Shown here one piece after another: positions 16,670-23,742 of a DNA stretch of 28,981 nucleotides (within the stretch, counting starts at the first letter, position 1; every line of letters starts with the position of its first letter). The stretch lies in the NCBI GenBank assembly GCA_964588495.1, contig CAZPPS010000032.1, forward strand, positions 1-28,981. The letters run 5' to 3'. The stretch comes from CAVPKN01 sp964588495 (lineage in GTDB: Bacteria > Chlamydiota > Chlamydiia > Chlamydiales > JAAKFR01). A program made the position numbers and the translations under genes. The notes below the pieces were generated by a model. The model worked only from the letters and a program-made list of their open reading frames with translations, had not been told where the DNA came from and searched no databases.

Positions 16670-17260
16670 ATGTATGTAAGCAGTGTAACAGGCCCGCAAG
16701 AAATTGGGCGGACAGTGAAATTCGCAGTAACAACAGCGATAAACATAATTGGAGATTGTGTTTGGTCAATATTCAGTTGGGTGACGGGTCAGTTAAAAGG
16801 TATCGGTACAGTCGGTGTGGGTATGGGTAGTTTAGTTCTCAGTGGTATTGTTGGTGGATTTACAGGCGCTATAACGTTTAGTGGAGGCTTTATGGTCGGG
16901 ATTTGCACTCGCCCGATGATGATTGTCTTGGGAACACAGGTGAATCACGCAGCGGCTCAGGTGGATACAAATACTCAAGAAATAAGGTTTAATGCTAATA
17001 CAATCGACATGCTCCGACAAGAAAATGGTGAGTTGCTAACTAAAATTAATGACATGTCCGATGAGTTGGAAAAAGTAAAAGCTCAACTTTTAATATCCGA
17101 AAAAAATAAAACAGATCTTTTTAATTTACTAAAAAAGACGGGAGAAAATGGTCAACGCTATAAAAATGAAAGAGACGATGCTATAAAAGAAAGAGACCTT
17201 GCAAGGGATACATTGACACAAAATGGTATCAAATGGCCAACATTAGAGGAAACTAAATAA
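16670..17260 (+). CDS. Inc-like membrane protein with C-terminal coiled coil
   Basis: A 196-residue protein. Residues 15-40 are mildly hydrophobic, and about 43-88 form a long Gly-rich hydrophobic region (GVGMGSLVLSGIVGGFTGAI) that can hold two helices. From about residue 92 to 185 the sequence is polar with heptad-like spacing (MLRQENGELLTKINDMSDEL), indicating a coiled coil. A membrane hairpin followed by a coiled coil is the plan of IncA-type chlamydial proteins that tether or fuse membranes at the inclusion; this is a resemblance of layout, not recognised homology. GGAGC lies about seven bases before the ATG. The stop overlaps the start of the next gene by one base (TAATG), so the pair forms an operon. 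Confidence 0.75.
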   Translation: MYVSSVTGPQEIGRTVKFAVTTAINIIGDCVWSIFSWVTGQLKGIGTVGVGMGSLVLSGIVGGFTGAITFSGGFMVGICTRPMMIVLGTQVNHAAAQVDTNTQEIRFNANTIDMLRQENGELLTKINDMSDELEKVKAQLLISEKNKTDLFNLLKKTGENGQRYKNERDDAIKERDLARDTLTQNGIKWPTLEETK

Positions 17261-17802
17261 TGCTCAATAAAACATCGGAAGGTCAAGGTTTGGTGTCTCT
17301 GGCACCTGTTCCTGAAGAAGATTTGAACGGAAAGAAAAGCGTGAGCTGGAAGGGCCGAAAACTTCTGTTAGGTACAAGTTATGGCCTTTTTGCCACTGCT
17401 AGCCTTGAAGCAGCTGGAGCAGTTTTCAATTACTTAGGGCCTGAGTATTTGCAAATAATGATTCCAAGATGGGTCGTTGTTGGATTTGGTGTTGGAATGG
17501 CTACTATGACCCTAATTGGTGGTTGTTGTTTGTATTGCAATATCCCAGATGAAGAGATTCAGGATGCAGTGGACAAGCTTGAAGGCGGCGTCAATGTATT
17601 GGCTAATGAGACTACAAAACTTGGAGTAACGTTAAACACATATGCCAACGCAAAAAAAGATTTGGGAAGAGATATTGGCAAACTGAGTACTAAAATGAAG
17701 GAGCTCGTAGCAATTTCTGATCTTAGCCAAGGAAGCAATCAGAAATGCGAAGCATTAATTCAAACATATTCTAGGGTAAAATATACTGTAGATGAGTCTT
17801 GA
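17260..17802 (+). CDS. Second Inc-like membrane/coiled-coil protein of the operon
   Basis: A 180-residue protein translated from an ATG that overlaps the previous stop codon by one base, which implies translational coupling. The N-terminal 30 residues are polar. Hydrophobic segments lie at about 34-58 and 69-92 (VVVGFGVGMATMTLIGG), and the remaining 85 residues are helical with heptad-like spacing (VDKLEGGVNVLANETTKLGV). The layout mirrors its operon partner, so the two may work together, for instance as a membrane hetero-complex on the vacuole. No family is recognised. No clear terminator follows. Confidence 0.75.
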   Translation: MLNKTSEGQGLVSLAPVPEEDLNGKKSVSWKGRKLLLGTSYGLFATASLEAAGAVFNYLGPEYLQIMIPRWVVVGFGVGMATMTLIGGCCLYCNIPDEEIQDAVDKLEGGVNVLANETTKLGVTLNTYANAKKDLGRDIGKLSTKMKELVAISDLSQGSNQKCEALIQTYSRVKYTVDES

Positions 17803-17884
17803 GAATAAGAGACCAGTGATAGTCCCCTTCGCCAATTATTATGAATGATAGTTGCAAATCATCAAGCTTTAAGCGAGCTCTAGA

Positions 17885-18040
17885 TTACATCAAATGACCT
17901 TGAGGGATGAGGTTTTGGATGGACTCCAGATAACGTTCGACTCTACCTATATCGACCCCACTTCCATAGAGCTTTGCTTCTAAAGTAGATAAGAAATTCC
18001 CCTTGTCTTCGATCACAAATTCTTCTTTGCGTTCTCCCAC
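17885..18040 (-). pseudogene. C-terminal remnant of an unidentified gene
   Basis: A minus-strand frame ending at TAA 17885-17887 encodes about 51 residues with good protein character (GERKEEFVIEDKGNFLS, VERYLESIQNLIPQGHLM). It begins after a TAG with no ribosome-binding site; the GTG at 18040 is only a nominal start. The family is unknown. The remaining bases of the 17803-18129 gap hold only a 20-codon plus-strand scrap near 18046-18108 (KAHWKLEAIKDIHRSTP, then stop) that also looks like a gene tail. Confidence 0.4.
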
Positions 18041-18129
18041 TTGCTATCTAGGCTCTAAGAAAGGCCCACTGGAAGCTCGAAGCCATCAAAGACATTCACC
18101 GGAGCACCCCCTAAGCAAGGCTTTTAAAT

Positions 18130-18711
18130 CTAAACTGGAGTTAGGTATCTCTCCCATTTATGTGGTGGTAATTTTTCGTAGACTATTTGTTTTTGATTTC
18201 CATTATACCCAGTATTAGTTATCTCCTTAATTCTGTGTGTAATAGAAAATTCCATTAATAAAAAGATTCTCCGTCTAAATCCCCACCCAACTGCATTTAA
18301 TTGATTGATGACATCAGAAGAGGATATAATTTTTTTAAGATTTTCAATCTCGTCTAATTTAAGCAAGAGTCTCACTTGTCGTTCATACAAAAAAAGTCCA
18401 TCTTGGTTTGCATAGGTTTTTGAGTATATAAATGTACCAATTCCAGCTGCCAAACCACCAAGTGCTCCAACCATAGGGCTTATTATAAGCCCACAGGCCA
18501 TTGCAGTTCCCCCTATTGCCAATACGGGTATTGATGAGATCAAAAGATAATACATCTTTCGCGCAATTATGGATCCGGCACTCATGTTTTCTAACATTTT
18601 TTTTTCTTCTTCTTTCTGAGATATTTGTTCTTTCTCATCCATATCTCGTAAAAAATGGCAAGGAGATCCTTGCAGATATGTTCTTGCATACATGTGAGAA
18701 CCTTCAGTCAT
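18130..18711 (-). CDS. Two-helix membrane protein, Inc-like candidate
   Basis: A 193-residue protein. A charged N-terminal part (KEQISQKEEEKKMLEN) precedes two adjacent hydrophobic segments at about residues 53-74 and 76-95 (VGALGGLAAGIGTFIY), followed by a mostly polar C-terminal half. The closely spaced pair fits an Inc-like hairpin. The family is unknown. The ATG at 18711 is directly preceded by a run of nine G, so this run must supply the ribosome-binding site with an abnormally short spacer, or translation starts at a later ATG such as the one seven codons in. If the G-run changes length by slippage, expression could switch. Position alone suggests independent transcription. Confidence 0.68.
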   Translation of the reverse strand: MTEGSHMYARTYLQGSPCHFLRDMDEKEQISQKEEEKKMLENMSAGSIIARKMYYLLISSIPVLAIGGTAMACGLIISPMVGALGGLAAGIGTFIYSKTYANQDGLFLYERQVRLLLKLDEIENLKKIISSSDVINQLNAVGWGFRRRIFLLMEFSITHRIKEITNTGYNGNQKQIVYEKLPPHKWERYLTPV

Positions 18712-18720
18712 CCCCCCCCC
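18712..18720 (-). repeat. Run of nine G directly before a start codon
   Basis: The plus strand shows nine consecutive C, which read as nine G immediately before the ATG of the membrane protein gene. It is the only G/C run of this length I noticed in this AT-rich window. In Chlamydia, poly-G runs in pmp genes vary by slippage and switch expression; the same is inferred as a possibility here. Confidence 0.6.
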
Positions 18721-18777
18721 TAAGTTGTCAATTCAGCGTGCCTTCGTGGTGAAGGCCATAAACACTTTCCTGTCGGC

Positions 18778-18849
18778 ATGAAAATTTACTACATCTTAAT
18801 TTTTTTGTCCTTAATTTTTGCGGCTTGTATTTTTTTGCTTAAATTATGA
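18778..18849 (+). CDS. Possible 23-residue lipopeptide or signal-peptide stump
   Basis: ATG 18778 to TGA 18847-18849 encodes MKIYYILIFLSLIFAAC plus IFLLKL. This looks like a lipoprotein signal with lipobox FAAC, and then the frame stops. There is no good ribosome-binding site. It could be the 5' stump of a truncated lipoprotein gene, a real micro-peptide, or chance in AT-rich DNA. Confidence 0.22.
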   Translation: MKIYYILIFLSLIFAACIFLLKL

Positions 18850-18852
18850 TTG

Positions 18853-18999
18853 TTAGAGTGTGAAAATCTCACAGCACAGTTTGGGCTTGATTTGATGGAC
18901 ACCCTCTTTCTCAAAACGGTGCATCACCTGTTCTTCGCCGCCAATAAGTCTTGCAGAAATCAACTCATAAAGCGCCTGTGTATTTTTCAGAGAAAATAA
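18853..18999 (-). pseudogene. C-terminal remnant of an unidentified gene
   Basis: A minus-strand frame between TGA 19000-19002 and TAA 18853-18855 encodes 48 residues of protein-like sequence (LYELISARLIGGEEQV, HRFEKEGVHQIKPKLCCE). No start codon opens the frame. The family is unknown. It lies just downstream of the minus-strand ORF ending at 19054 and could be a frameshifted piece of the same former gene. Confidence 0.38.
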
Positions 19000-19053
19000 T
19001 CAGAGATTGTACATTGCCATCCGGGCAAACTCGATTTTCTAGCAAAAAGATCA

Positions 19054-19404
19054 TCAGATCTTTTTGCTGACCCATGCCTCCTCAATAGACATCCCTGCTG
19101 GATTGCAGCCACGATCAAATGTATTTTCCTGGTGAATTGCATGGACTAAAACAATGCGATCTATGAGCTCATCCCAATTAGCATCAATGGAATAGATTGG
19201 CAAATATTTTTTTATAATAGACTGTATATTTGTAAGGCTGTCAGAAGCTTCCTCTTTATATGGACTTAAGCCTAGGACAGTATGGAATGGACTAAAGTAC
19301 ACCTTCGCCCCAGTCATTTGCCTCTTAATGTTAACGGTCCACCCAATCACCACATTGAAACCATCACTGTCACAAAAACAAAGATCATTACGTGCGATAA
19401 CCAT
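19054..19404 (-). CDS. Hypothetical protein, probably the surviving 3' part of a larger gene
   Basis: A 116-residue ORF. The part from about residue 40 to the end reads like real protein (NIQSIIKKYLPIYSIDANWD, RIVLVHAIHQENTF, SIEEAWVSKKI). The first 40 residues lie opposite the plus-strand ORF from 19282 and are probably a shadow of it. No ribosome-binding site is clear. I do not recognise a domain. The likely reading is a gene whose 5' part was replaced when the opposing gene was brought in, with the breakpoint near 19270-19300. Confidence 0.4.
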   Translation of the reverse strand: MVIARNDLCFCDSDGFNVVIGWTVNIKRQMTGAKVYFSPFHTVLGLSPYKEEASDSLTNIQSIIKKYLPIYSIDANWDELIDRIVLVHAIHQENTFDRGCNPAGMSIEEAWVSKKI

Positions 19405-19845
19405 TCTTGCCGATTATGGAAAAAAGAGGATCTTACATTAATTGATGAGCATACGCTGATCTGTGACAGCACCCTTTATGGAAGTGGAAAATGGCATGAT
19501 GATTATGTTGATGACATGTTTTCATTTCTTGGAAGCGACCGCTGCCAAAAAATTGAAAATAAACAACTCGTCCATAAAAACTGCATTTTCTACTTAGACT
19601 TGAGTCGTAATCCACAAATCATGGCTTATTACCCAAAAACGGATAGATCCGAAACAATTATGCAACACAACGAAGGTTCCAATTTGGATATTTCCGGGAT
19701 TAGAAAAATGCTCGTTGTGGGAAGTCTCCTTCTTCTACAAACGAGTAAGTATATTATTTATACATATGATCTGGCTAAGAAAAAATTCTTGCACGACTTT
19801 GATCCTGGTAAAGGTTTCTGTACTTTAAGGAATTTCTATCAATAA
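19282..19845 (+). CDS. WD40-like repeat protein, probably truncated by an in-frame stop
   Basis: A 187-residue ORF with degenerate WD-repeat features: TKIITCDNHSCRLWKKED and YIIYTYDLAKKKFLHDF resemble blade ends (structural Trp or Tyr followed by a basic turn). AGGACAG lies shortly before the ATG. The TAA at 19843-19845 is followed in the same frame by 57 open codons to TAA 20017-20019 that include KIKIIDLSPSR, again blade-like, so the original gene was probably longer. However, the opposite strand of 19911-20098 also carries an open, protein-like frame, so the extension is uncertain. WD40 scaffolds of this type occur in amoebal symbionts as possible host-interaction proteins. The function is unknown. 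Confidence 0.5.
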   Translation: MEWTKVHLRPSHLPLNVNGPPNHHIETITVTKTKIITCDNHSCRLWKKEDLTLIDEHTLICDSTLYGSGKWHDDYVDDMFSFLGSDRCQKIENKQLVHKNCIFYLDLSRNPQIMAYYPKTDRSETIMQHNEGSNLDISGIRKMLVVGSLLLLQTSKYIIYTYDLAKKKFLHDFDPGKGFCTLRNFYQ

Positions 19846-20101
19846 CAGATTGACCCGCCATATCGACTCTCTCCTACACCCTCAGCCGCTAACGGGGGGA
19901 AACTCGCCGAAGGTCACCTCGCTTTATTTCCATCGATGAGACTTGAAAAGACAGGATTGTTAGCACAGTCAAAAATAAAAATCATCGATCTATCCCCTTC
20001 AAGAAGCCAGATAAAGTAATTACTGAATTTCAGCCAAAGTTCTGATAGTTTTTTAGCAAAAAATTCCCTACGATCTCTCTCAAAGAAATTGATGGCTAAA
20101 C

Positions 20102-21037
20102 ATGTTTAACGCAATTGAGCCATTTGCAACTGGTTATTTATCAGTTGGGGATGGTAATGAAATTTACTGGGAAACATCAGGAAACCCCAAAGGGAAACCC
20201 GCCCTTTATTTGCATGGTGGTCCAGGTGGAGGAATCAGCACTGGTTATCGCCGCCATTTTGATCCTGATGTCTTTTTGATTGTGTCCTTTGAACAACGAG
20301 GATGTGGTCGTTCAAGGCCAAGAGTCACAGATCCTGGAATCAATCTGATGACAAACACAACCCGGGCTCTCATCTCCGATATTGAGGCACTAAGAGCACA
20401 TCTCAAGATCGACAACTGGTTAGTATTGGGTATTTCGTGGGGAACAACACTTGCTCTAGCGTATGCTATAAGCTATCCAGAAAGAATTTCTGCGATTGTC
20501 TTGGCGGCTATTACAACTACAACAGCTGCTGAGGTCAAATGGGTGACTGAAGATATGGGACGTATTTTCCCAAAAGAATGGGATCAGTTTATAGCAGCCA
20601 TCAAACCAGCACAGGGTGAACGAGTAATAGACGCCTATTATCGACAAATCACAAGTAGTAATCTAAAGGTTCTCGAGAATGCATCTCGAGCTTGGTGTGC
20701 TTGGGAAGATGTTCATGTCTCGCTTGATCCTCAATACAAGCCAAATCCACGCTTTCAAGATTTAGAATTTTCTCTACCATTTTCAATTCTTACCATTCAC
20801 TACTGGAAACACTCCGCTTTTCTTGAACAATTTGATATTCTAGCGAATATTAATCGTATCTCTCACATCCCGTGCGTATTGATACATGGTCGACTAGACG
20901 TAAGTTCCCCATTAGAAACAGCTTGGAAGCTACATAAAGCATGGCCGAGTAGCAAGCTCAAAATCGTTGAAGGAGAAGGTCATGGAGGTGCTACTATGTT
21001 CGACGAAATTACAAATGCTATCCAGAAGAAATTGTAA
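20102..21037 (+). CDS. pip: Proline iminopeptidase (alpha/beta hydrolase, peptidase S33)
   Basis: A 311-residue cytosolic enzyme that removes N-terminal proline from peptides. Family landmarks are all present: YLHGGPGGG (oxyanion-hole motif HGGPG, residues 38-42), SFEQRGCGRSRP, the nucleophile elbow GISWG with Ser112 (GGSWG is the usual form), WCAWED, and the remaining triad residues Asp266 in HGRLDVSSP and His294 in GEGHGG. Its length equals the family norm, so it appears intact. The ribosome-binding site before ATG 20102 is weak. It stands alone and ends before a strong hairpin at 21240. Peptide salvage from the host is the likely role. It is the only ordinary metabolic-type gene in the window that looks complete. 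Confidence 0.92.
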   Translation: MFNAIEPFATGYLSVGDGNEIYWETSGNPKGKPALYLHGGPGGGISTGYRRHFDPDVFLIVSFEQRGCGRSRPRVTDPGINLMTNTTRALISDIEALRAHLKIDNWLVLGISWGTTLALAYAISYPERISAIVLAAITTTTAAEVKWVTEDMGRIFPKEWDQFIAAIKPAQGERVIDAYYRQITSSNLKVLENASRAWCAWEDVHVSLDPQYKPNPRFQDLEFSLPFSILTIHYWKHSAFLEQFDILANINRISHIPCVLIHGRLDVSSPLETAWKLHKAWPSSKLKIVEGEGHGGATMFDEITNAIQKKL

Positions 21038-21239
21038 ACGAGCTATAAGCGGCAGGTGCTTCATTAAAAAAAGAGAAAGGTTAAGAAACAAGCTGTATTA
21101 TCGGATGCCAATACAAACCATGCTTTGTTCACTAGGAGCACGCCCCAATTGCTTTTTTCTAAGGCGACCACTAGTCGAAGACGTTACTACCTTTCTTGGT
21201 TTTGCGATTTTGCCTCACAAAAATCCGCTGAATGTGAGG

Positions 21240-21268
21240 AAAAATAACCCAAAATTCAGGTTATTTTT
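21240..21268. terminator. Two-way intrinsic terminator between convergent genes
   Basis: AAAAATAACC (21240-21249) and GGTTATTTTT (21259-21268) form a perfect ten-base stem around a nine-base loop, ending in T on the plus strand and, by symmetry, on the minus strand. It lies about 200 bases after the peptidase gene and overlaps the stop codon of the minus-strand coiled-coil gene. The stem is AT-rich, so its strength is uncertain. Confidence 0.6.
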
Positions 21269-22730
21269 AAATTTTATCTGCAAAATTTTTGAGATCAATC
21301 TTCCTGTCGCTCATTACATGTAAATTTTGACTTTGCATTTGCGCGACTTGGTTGGATAAAATTTGTTGTAACAAATTTTTTAACTCCAAATTACTTTCCT
21401 TTAATTCAGCAACATCTCTGCGGAGTTCATAGTTTTCTATCTTTAATTCACTATACTTTTGTTCCAAATTGTTTACACTCCGCTCAAGAAGAGAAATCCT
21501 TTTGTTTAATCTTTTGTTTTCGGGCAAAGCCAAATCCGTTATAGCTTCCTTAGCCTTCTGATTCATGACTTCGTTATGTGCGCTATTCATTATCTTCTTG
21601 GTGAGATATCGCATCAAAATCAAAACGAGCCCCTCAGATGTGGTCTTCATTGAAATGTGATCAGGAAAATATGCAGTCCAAAATGGATTGTTAAATACAC
21701 GTTGGGTGTGAATGATTCCTTTTTCAGCTTCAGAACCAGATGATCGAGGTTCACCTTGGGCAGCTTTCAAATGCTCTATATAAGGATTAGATAAAGAAAA
21801 TTTCTTATTACTACTTTGTTCGAGCGTTTGAGAAAAATTCTTAAACCCATTTCCTTCCCACCAACCCCAAAAATTAAATTCCTGAAAGAACACCTCAGAA
21901 CTAATTTCACGTAGGATACTGTCTATATCTTGTGTGCGGTCAAGTTTTTCAAATAATTCTTTTAAAAACAACTCTCGGAGATTACTTTTACTGCAAAGCA
22001 ACCTGCTTTGGCGATTATCAACATATTGATTAATTTGGCTTTCAATTGCTTTCAAAGGTTTTGGGTCAATTAAGCTTACAATACTTTTATAAAGCTCTTT
22101 TTCTGTTGCTATATTATTTTCTTTTTTTAGATTCTCCAAAAAATTTTCAATCTCTTTAAAGTGTCTTATGGCCAAATATTTGGCATCTTCAATTGTAAGT
22201 GTTGAGATTTCATGCCTAAAGCGATAGGTAATTTTTGTCGCAAGTTTATCAATGAAAAGATCTAACTTTCCACCTACAAGATCAAGAGGTAGGTTATTCT
22301 CATCATGAGAAATATGATGCGCAAAATGATATCCCTTGATGCCCATCTCCCCTGCTTCTTTAACAAAGTGAGTGGAATGTTCAACAATATGAGGAACATG
22401 AATAGCAGCTTTTCCTATCATTCCAATAACTGGACCCACTACACCAACTAAACCCAGGACTATTTCCAAACCTCGCTCAAAATTGGTCAAAGGACGGTCT
22501 TGATACCCCTTTTGAATTAAGCGTTCAACTTTAATTTTAGAAGCTATCTCGTTCGAAAGATTATAAAAATAAGTGGAATACTTACTAACTTTGATGTTGG
22601 TTTCTTCTTTTCTAGCAATGGATTTAAGTTCAATTTCAGAATTAGGATTGTGAGCATTTTTATGATACGGCCTACCATACAAAAACTCTAAATTTGATAA
22701 ATAAGTATATTCTCCAGAGACATGCGCCAT
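21267..22730 (-). CDS. Large coiled-coil protein with one hydrophobic segment
   Basis: About 487 residues from ATG 22730, chosen because AGGA lies shortly upstream; the upstream in-frame TTG at 22748 adds only six residues. One hydrophobic stretch at about residues 87-109 (VLGLVGVVGPVIGMIGKAAI) may insert in a membrane. The middle is mixed helical, with a notable Trp-rich patch (FNFWGWWEGNGFKNF). The C-terminal region, about residues 405-465, is a clear coiled coil (KRISLLERSVNNLEQKYSEL, NYELRRDVAELKESN). No signal peptide or known domain is recognised. A cytosol- or vacuole-facing effector or structural protein is possible. Its stop codon lies inside the shared terminator at 21240-21268. Confidence 0.7.
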   Translation of the reverse strand: MAHVSGEYTYLSNLEFLYGRPYHKNAHNPNSEIELKSIARKEETNIKVSKYSTYFYNLSNEIASKIKVERLIQKGYQDRPLTNFERGLEIVLGLVGVVGPVIGMIGKAAIHVPHIVEHSTHFVKEAGEMGIKGYHFAHHISHDENNLPLDLVGGKLDLFIDKLATKITYRFRHEISTLTIEDAKYLAIRHFKEIENFLENLKKENNIATEKELYKSIVSLIDPKPLKAIESQINQYVDNRQSRLLCSKSNLRELFLKELFEKLDRTQDIDSILREISSEVFFQEFNFWGWWEGNGFKNFSQTLEQSSNKKFSLSNPYIEHLKAAQGEPRSSGSEAEKGIIHTQRVFNNPFWTAYFPDHISMKTTSEGLVLILMRYLTKKIMNSAHNEVMNQKAKEAITDLALPENKRLNKRISLLERSVNNLEQKYSELKIENYELRRDVAELKESNLELKNLLQQILSNQVAQMQSQNLHVMSDRKIDLKNFADKI

Positions 22731-22759
22731 TTTACATCCTAATAACAAATTATTATTTT

Positions 22760-22788
22760 AATTTATTGCGTATATTCCATTCTTTCAA
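22760..22788 (-). promoter_or_regulatory. Candidate promoter of the coiled-coil protein gene
   Basis: On the minus strand TTGAAA (22788-22783) and TAAATT (22765-22760) are separated by 17 bases. Each differs from the housekeeping consensus at one or two positions. The gene starts 30 bases downstream of the -10. Nothing else supportable is seen between 22789 and 23018. Confidence 0.42.
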
Positions 22789-23018
22789 CTGAGAAAGAGC
22801 AAAGAAAGAACGTAAAAGTTTAAATCGGAAGAATGTGTAAAAGAATCTTAAGCGAATGTCAAGAAAAAAACTCACACATTTGCCATGCTTGCGCCTCAAA
22901 GAAGGGGTTTTAGTTGAACGTCGTTAGCACAGGTCGAAGAGATATTGTGAATTGGTAATCAATGACTTAGAATCTCATTTACAACATAAGAGTTCTTATC
23001 AAGTGAAGGATGGTAGAA

Positions 23019-23261
23019 ATGAAATATGCGATAGTGAATGGCGAACTCCAAGAGGCACAACCAGGACTTTCTGGTACATGCAAAAGCTGCGGTCACCCAA
23101 CAATCGCAAGGTGCGGAAAAGTGAAAATTCGGCATTGGGCTCACATTGGAAAGCTAATGTGTGATCCCTGGTGGGAAAAAGAAAATGAAGGCATAACTGC
23201 AAGAGATATTCACGAACAAAATGATCCTATTTTCAAATTTAAGTACGCTATAGGCCTTTAG
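23019..23261 (+). pseudogene. CoiA-like competence protein, N-terminal fragment
   Basis: From ATG 23019, with GGATGG upstream, 80 residues are encoded. The first 55 match the start of CoiA-like proteins: AIVNGELQEAQPGLSGTC, then CxxC-type CKSCGHPTIA, then KIRHWAH and MCDPWWEKENE. Family members continue for 100-300 more residues with a nuclease-like core that starts just after the WWE motif, and here the sequence changes to unrelated residues and stops. The zinc-finger-like N-terminal region therefore survives without the catalytic part. A deletion that removed the rest of the gene is inferred. Confidence 0.65.
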
Positions 23262-23298
23262 TTCAATCTCTTGGCGTTGGCTACATTCGATTAGAGAT

Positions 23299-23742
23299 TC
23301 ACTGCAACTTGTATTTGCCTAAAAAGTCGGCTCCGGTGAGCTCCTGGATCCGTGTTACGGACACAGAATATTGCAAAAGATCGGTGTTATAATCCAATGG
23401 GATGTTCGGAATTAGATAAGAGTACACTTTCCAGCCTACGCCATAATCAAATGTGTAGATGACTTTGAAAAAATGAGTCGGTTTATAGATCTCATTGCTG
23501 CCAAAAACAGAAATTGTGATCTCTTTTGGGCCTTTAACATCAATGGGCGATGTAAACGTGCCCCCTGTATAAACATGGAGGCAAATATGCTGTTTAGCAG
23601 ACTGTCTAACCAAATTCTCCAGTTTCTTCCATAAACCATTATTCAAAACAGAATCTTGACCCATAATATTGGTGAGATAGCCGACATCATAGAGTGCGTG
23701 ATCCGAATAATAAACATCTGCTCTCGCACAATGTGGCCACAA
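23299..23742 (-). CDS. DNA/RNA non-specific endonuclease (EndoG/NUC1 type), C-terminal part of a frameshifted gene
   Basis: A 147-residue ORF carrying the second half of an EndoG-type beta-beta-alpha-metal nuclease domain. VGYLTNIMGQDSVLNNGLWK followed by KLE matches the family's FYLTN..PQ....N.G.W..LE block, including the metal-binding Asn of the NxGxW motif. The first six codons overlap the upstream ORF in another frame. The upstream ORF supplies the catalytic-His segment, so the two ORFs were one gene. Joining them needs a shift near 23721-23726 (for example loss of two bases from GAGA). Alone, this ORF lacks the catalytic His and should be inactive. It would normally degrade nucleic acid, probably as a secreted effector. 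Confidence 0.65.
   Translation of the reverse strand: MWPHCARADVYYSDHALYDVGYLTNIMGQDSVLNNGLWKKLENLVRQSAKQHICLHVYTGGTFTSPIDVKGPKEITISVFGSNEIYKPTHFFKVIYTFDYGVGWKVYSYLIPNIPLDYNTDLLQYSVSVTRIQELTGADFLGKYKLQ

Noticed and set aside
19911..20098. Minus-strand open frame of about 60 codons (FFAKKLSELWLKF, LEGDRSMIFIFD)
   Set aside because: Protein-like but without a start codon and opposite the possible extension of the WD40-like ORF; too ambiguous to call, noted only as a competing reading.
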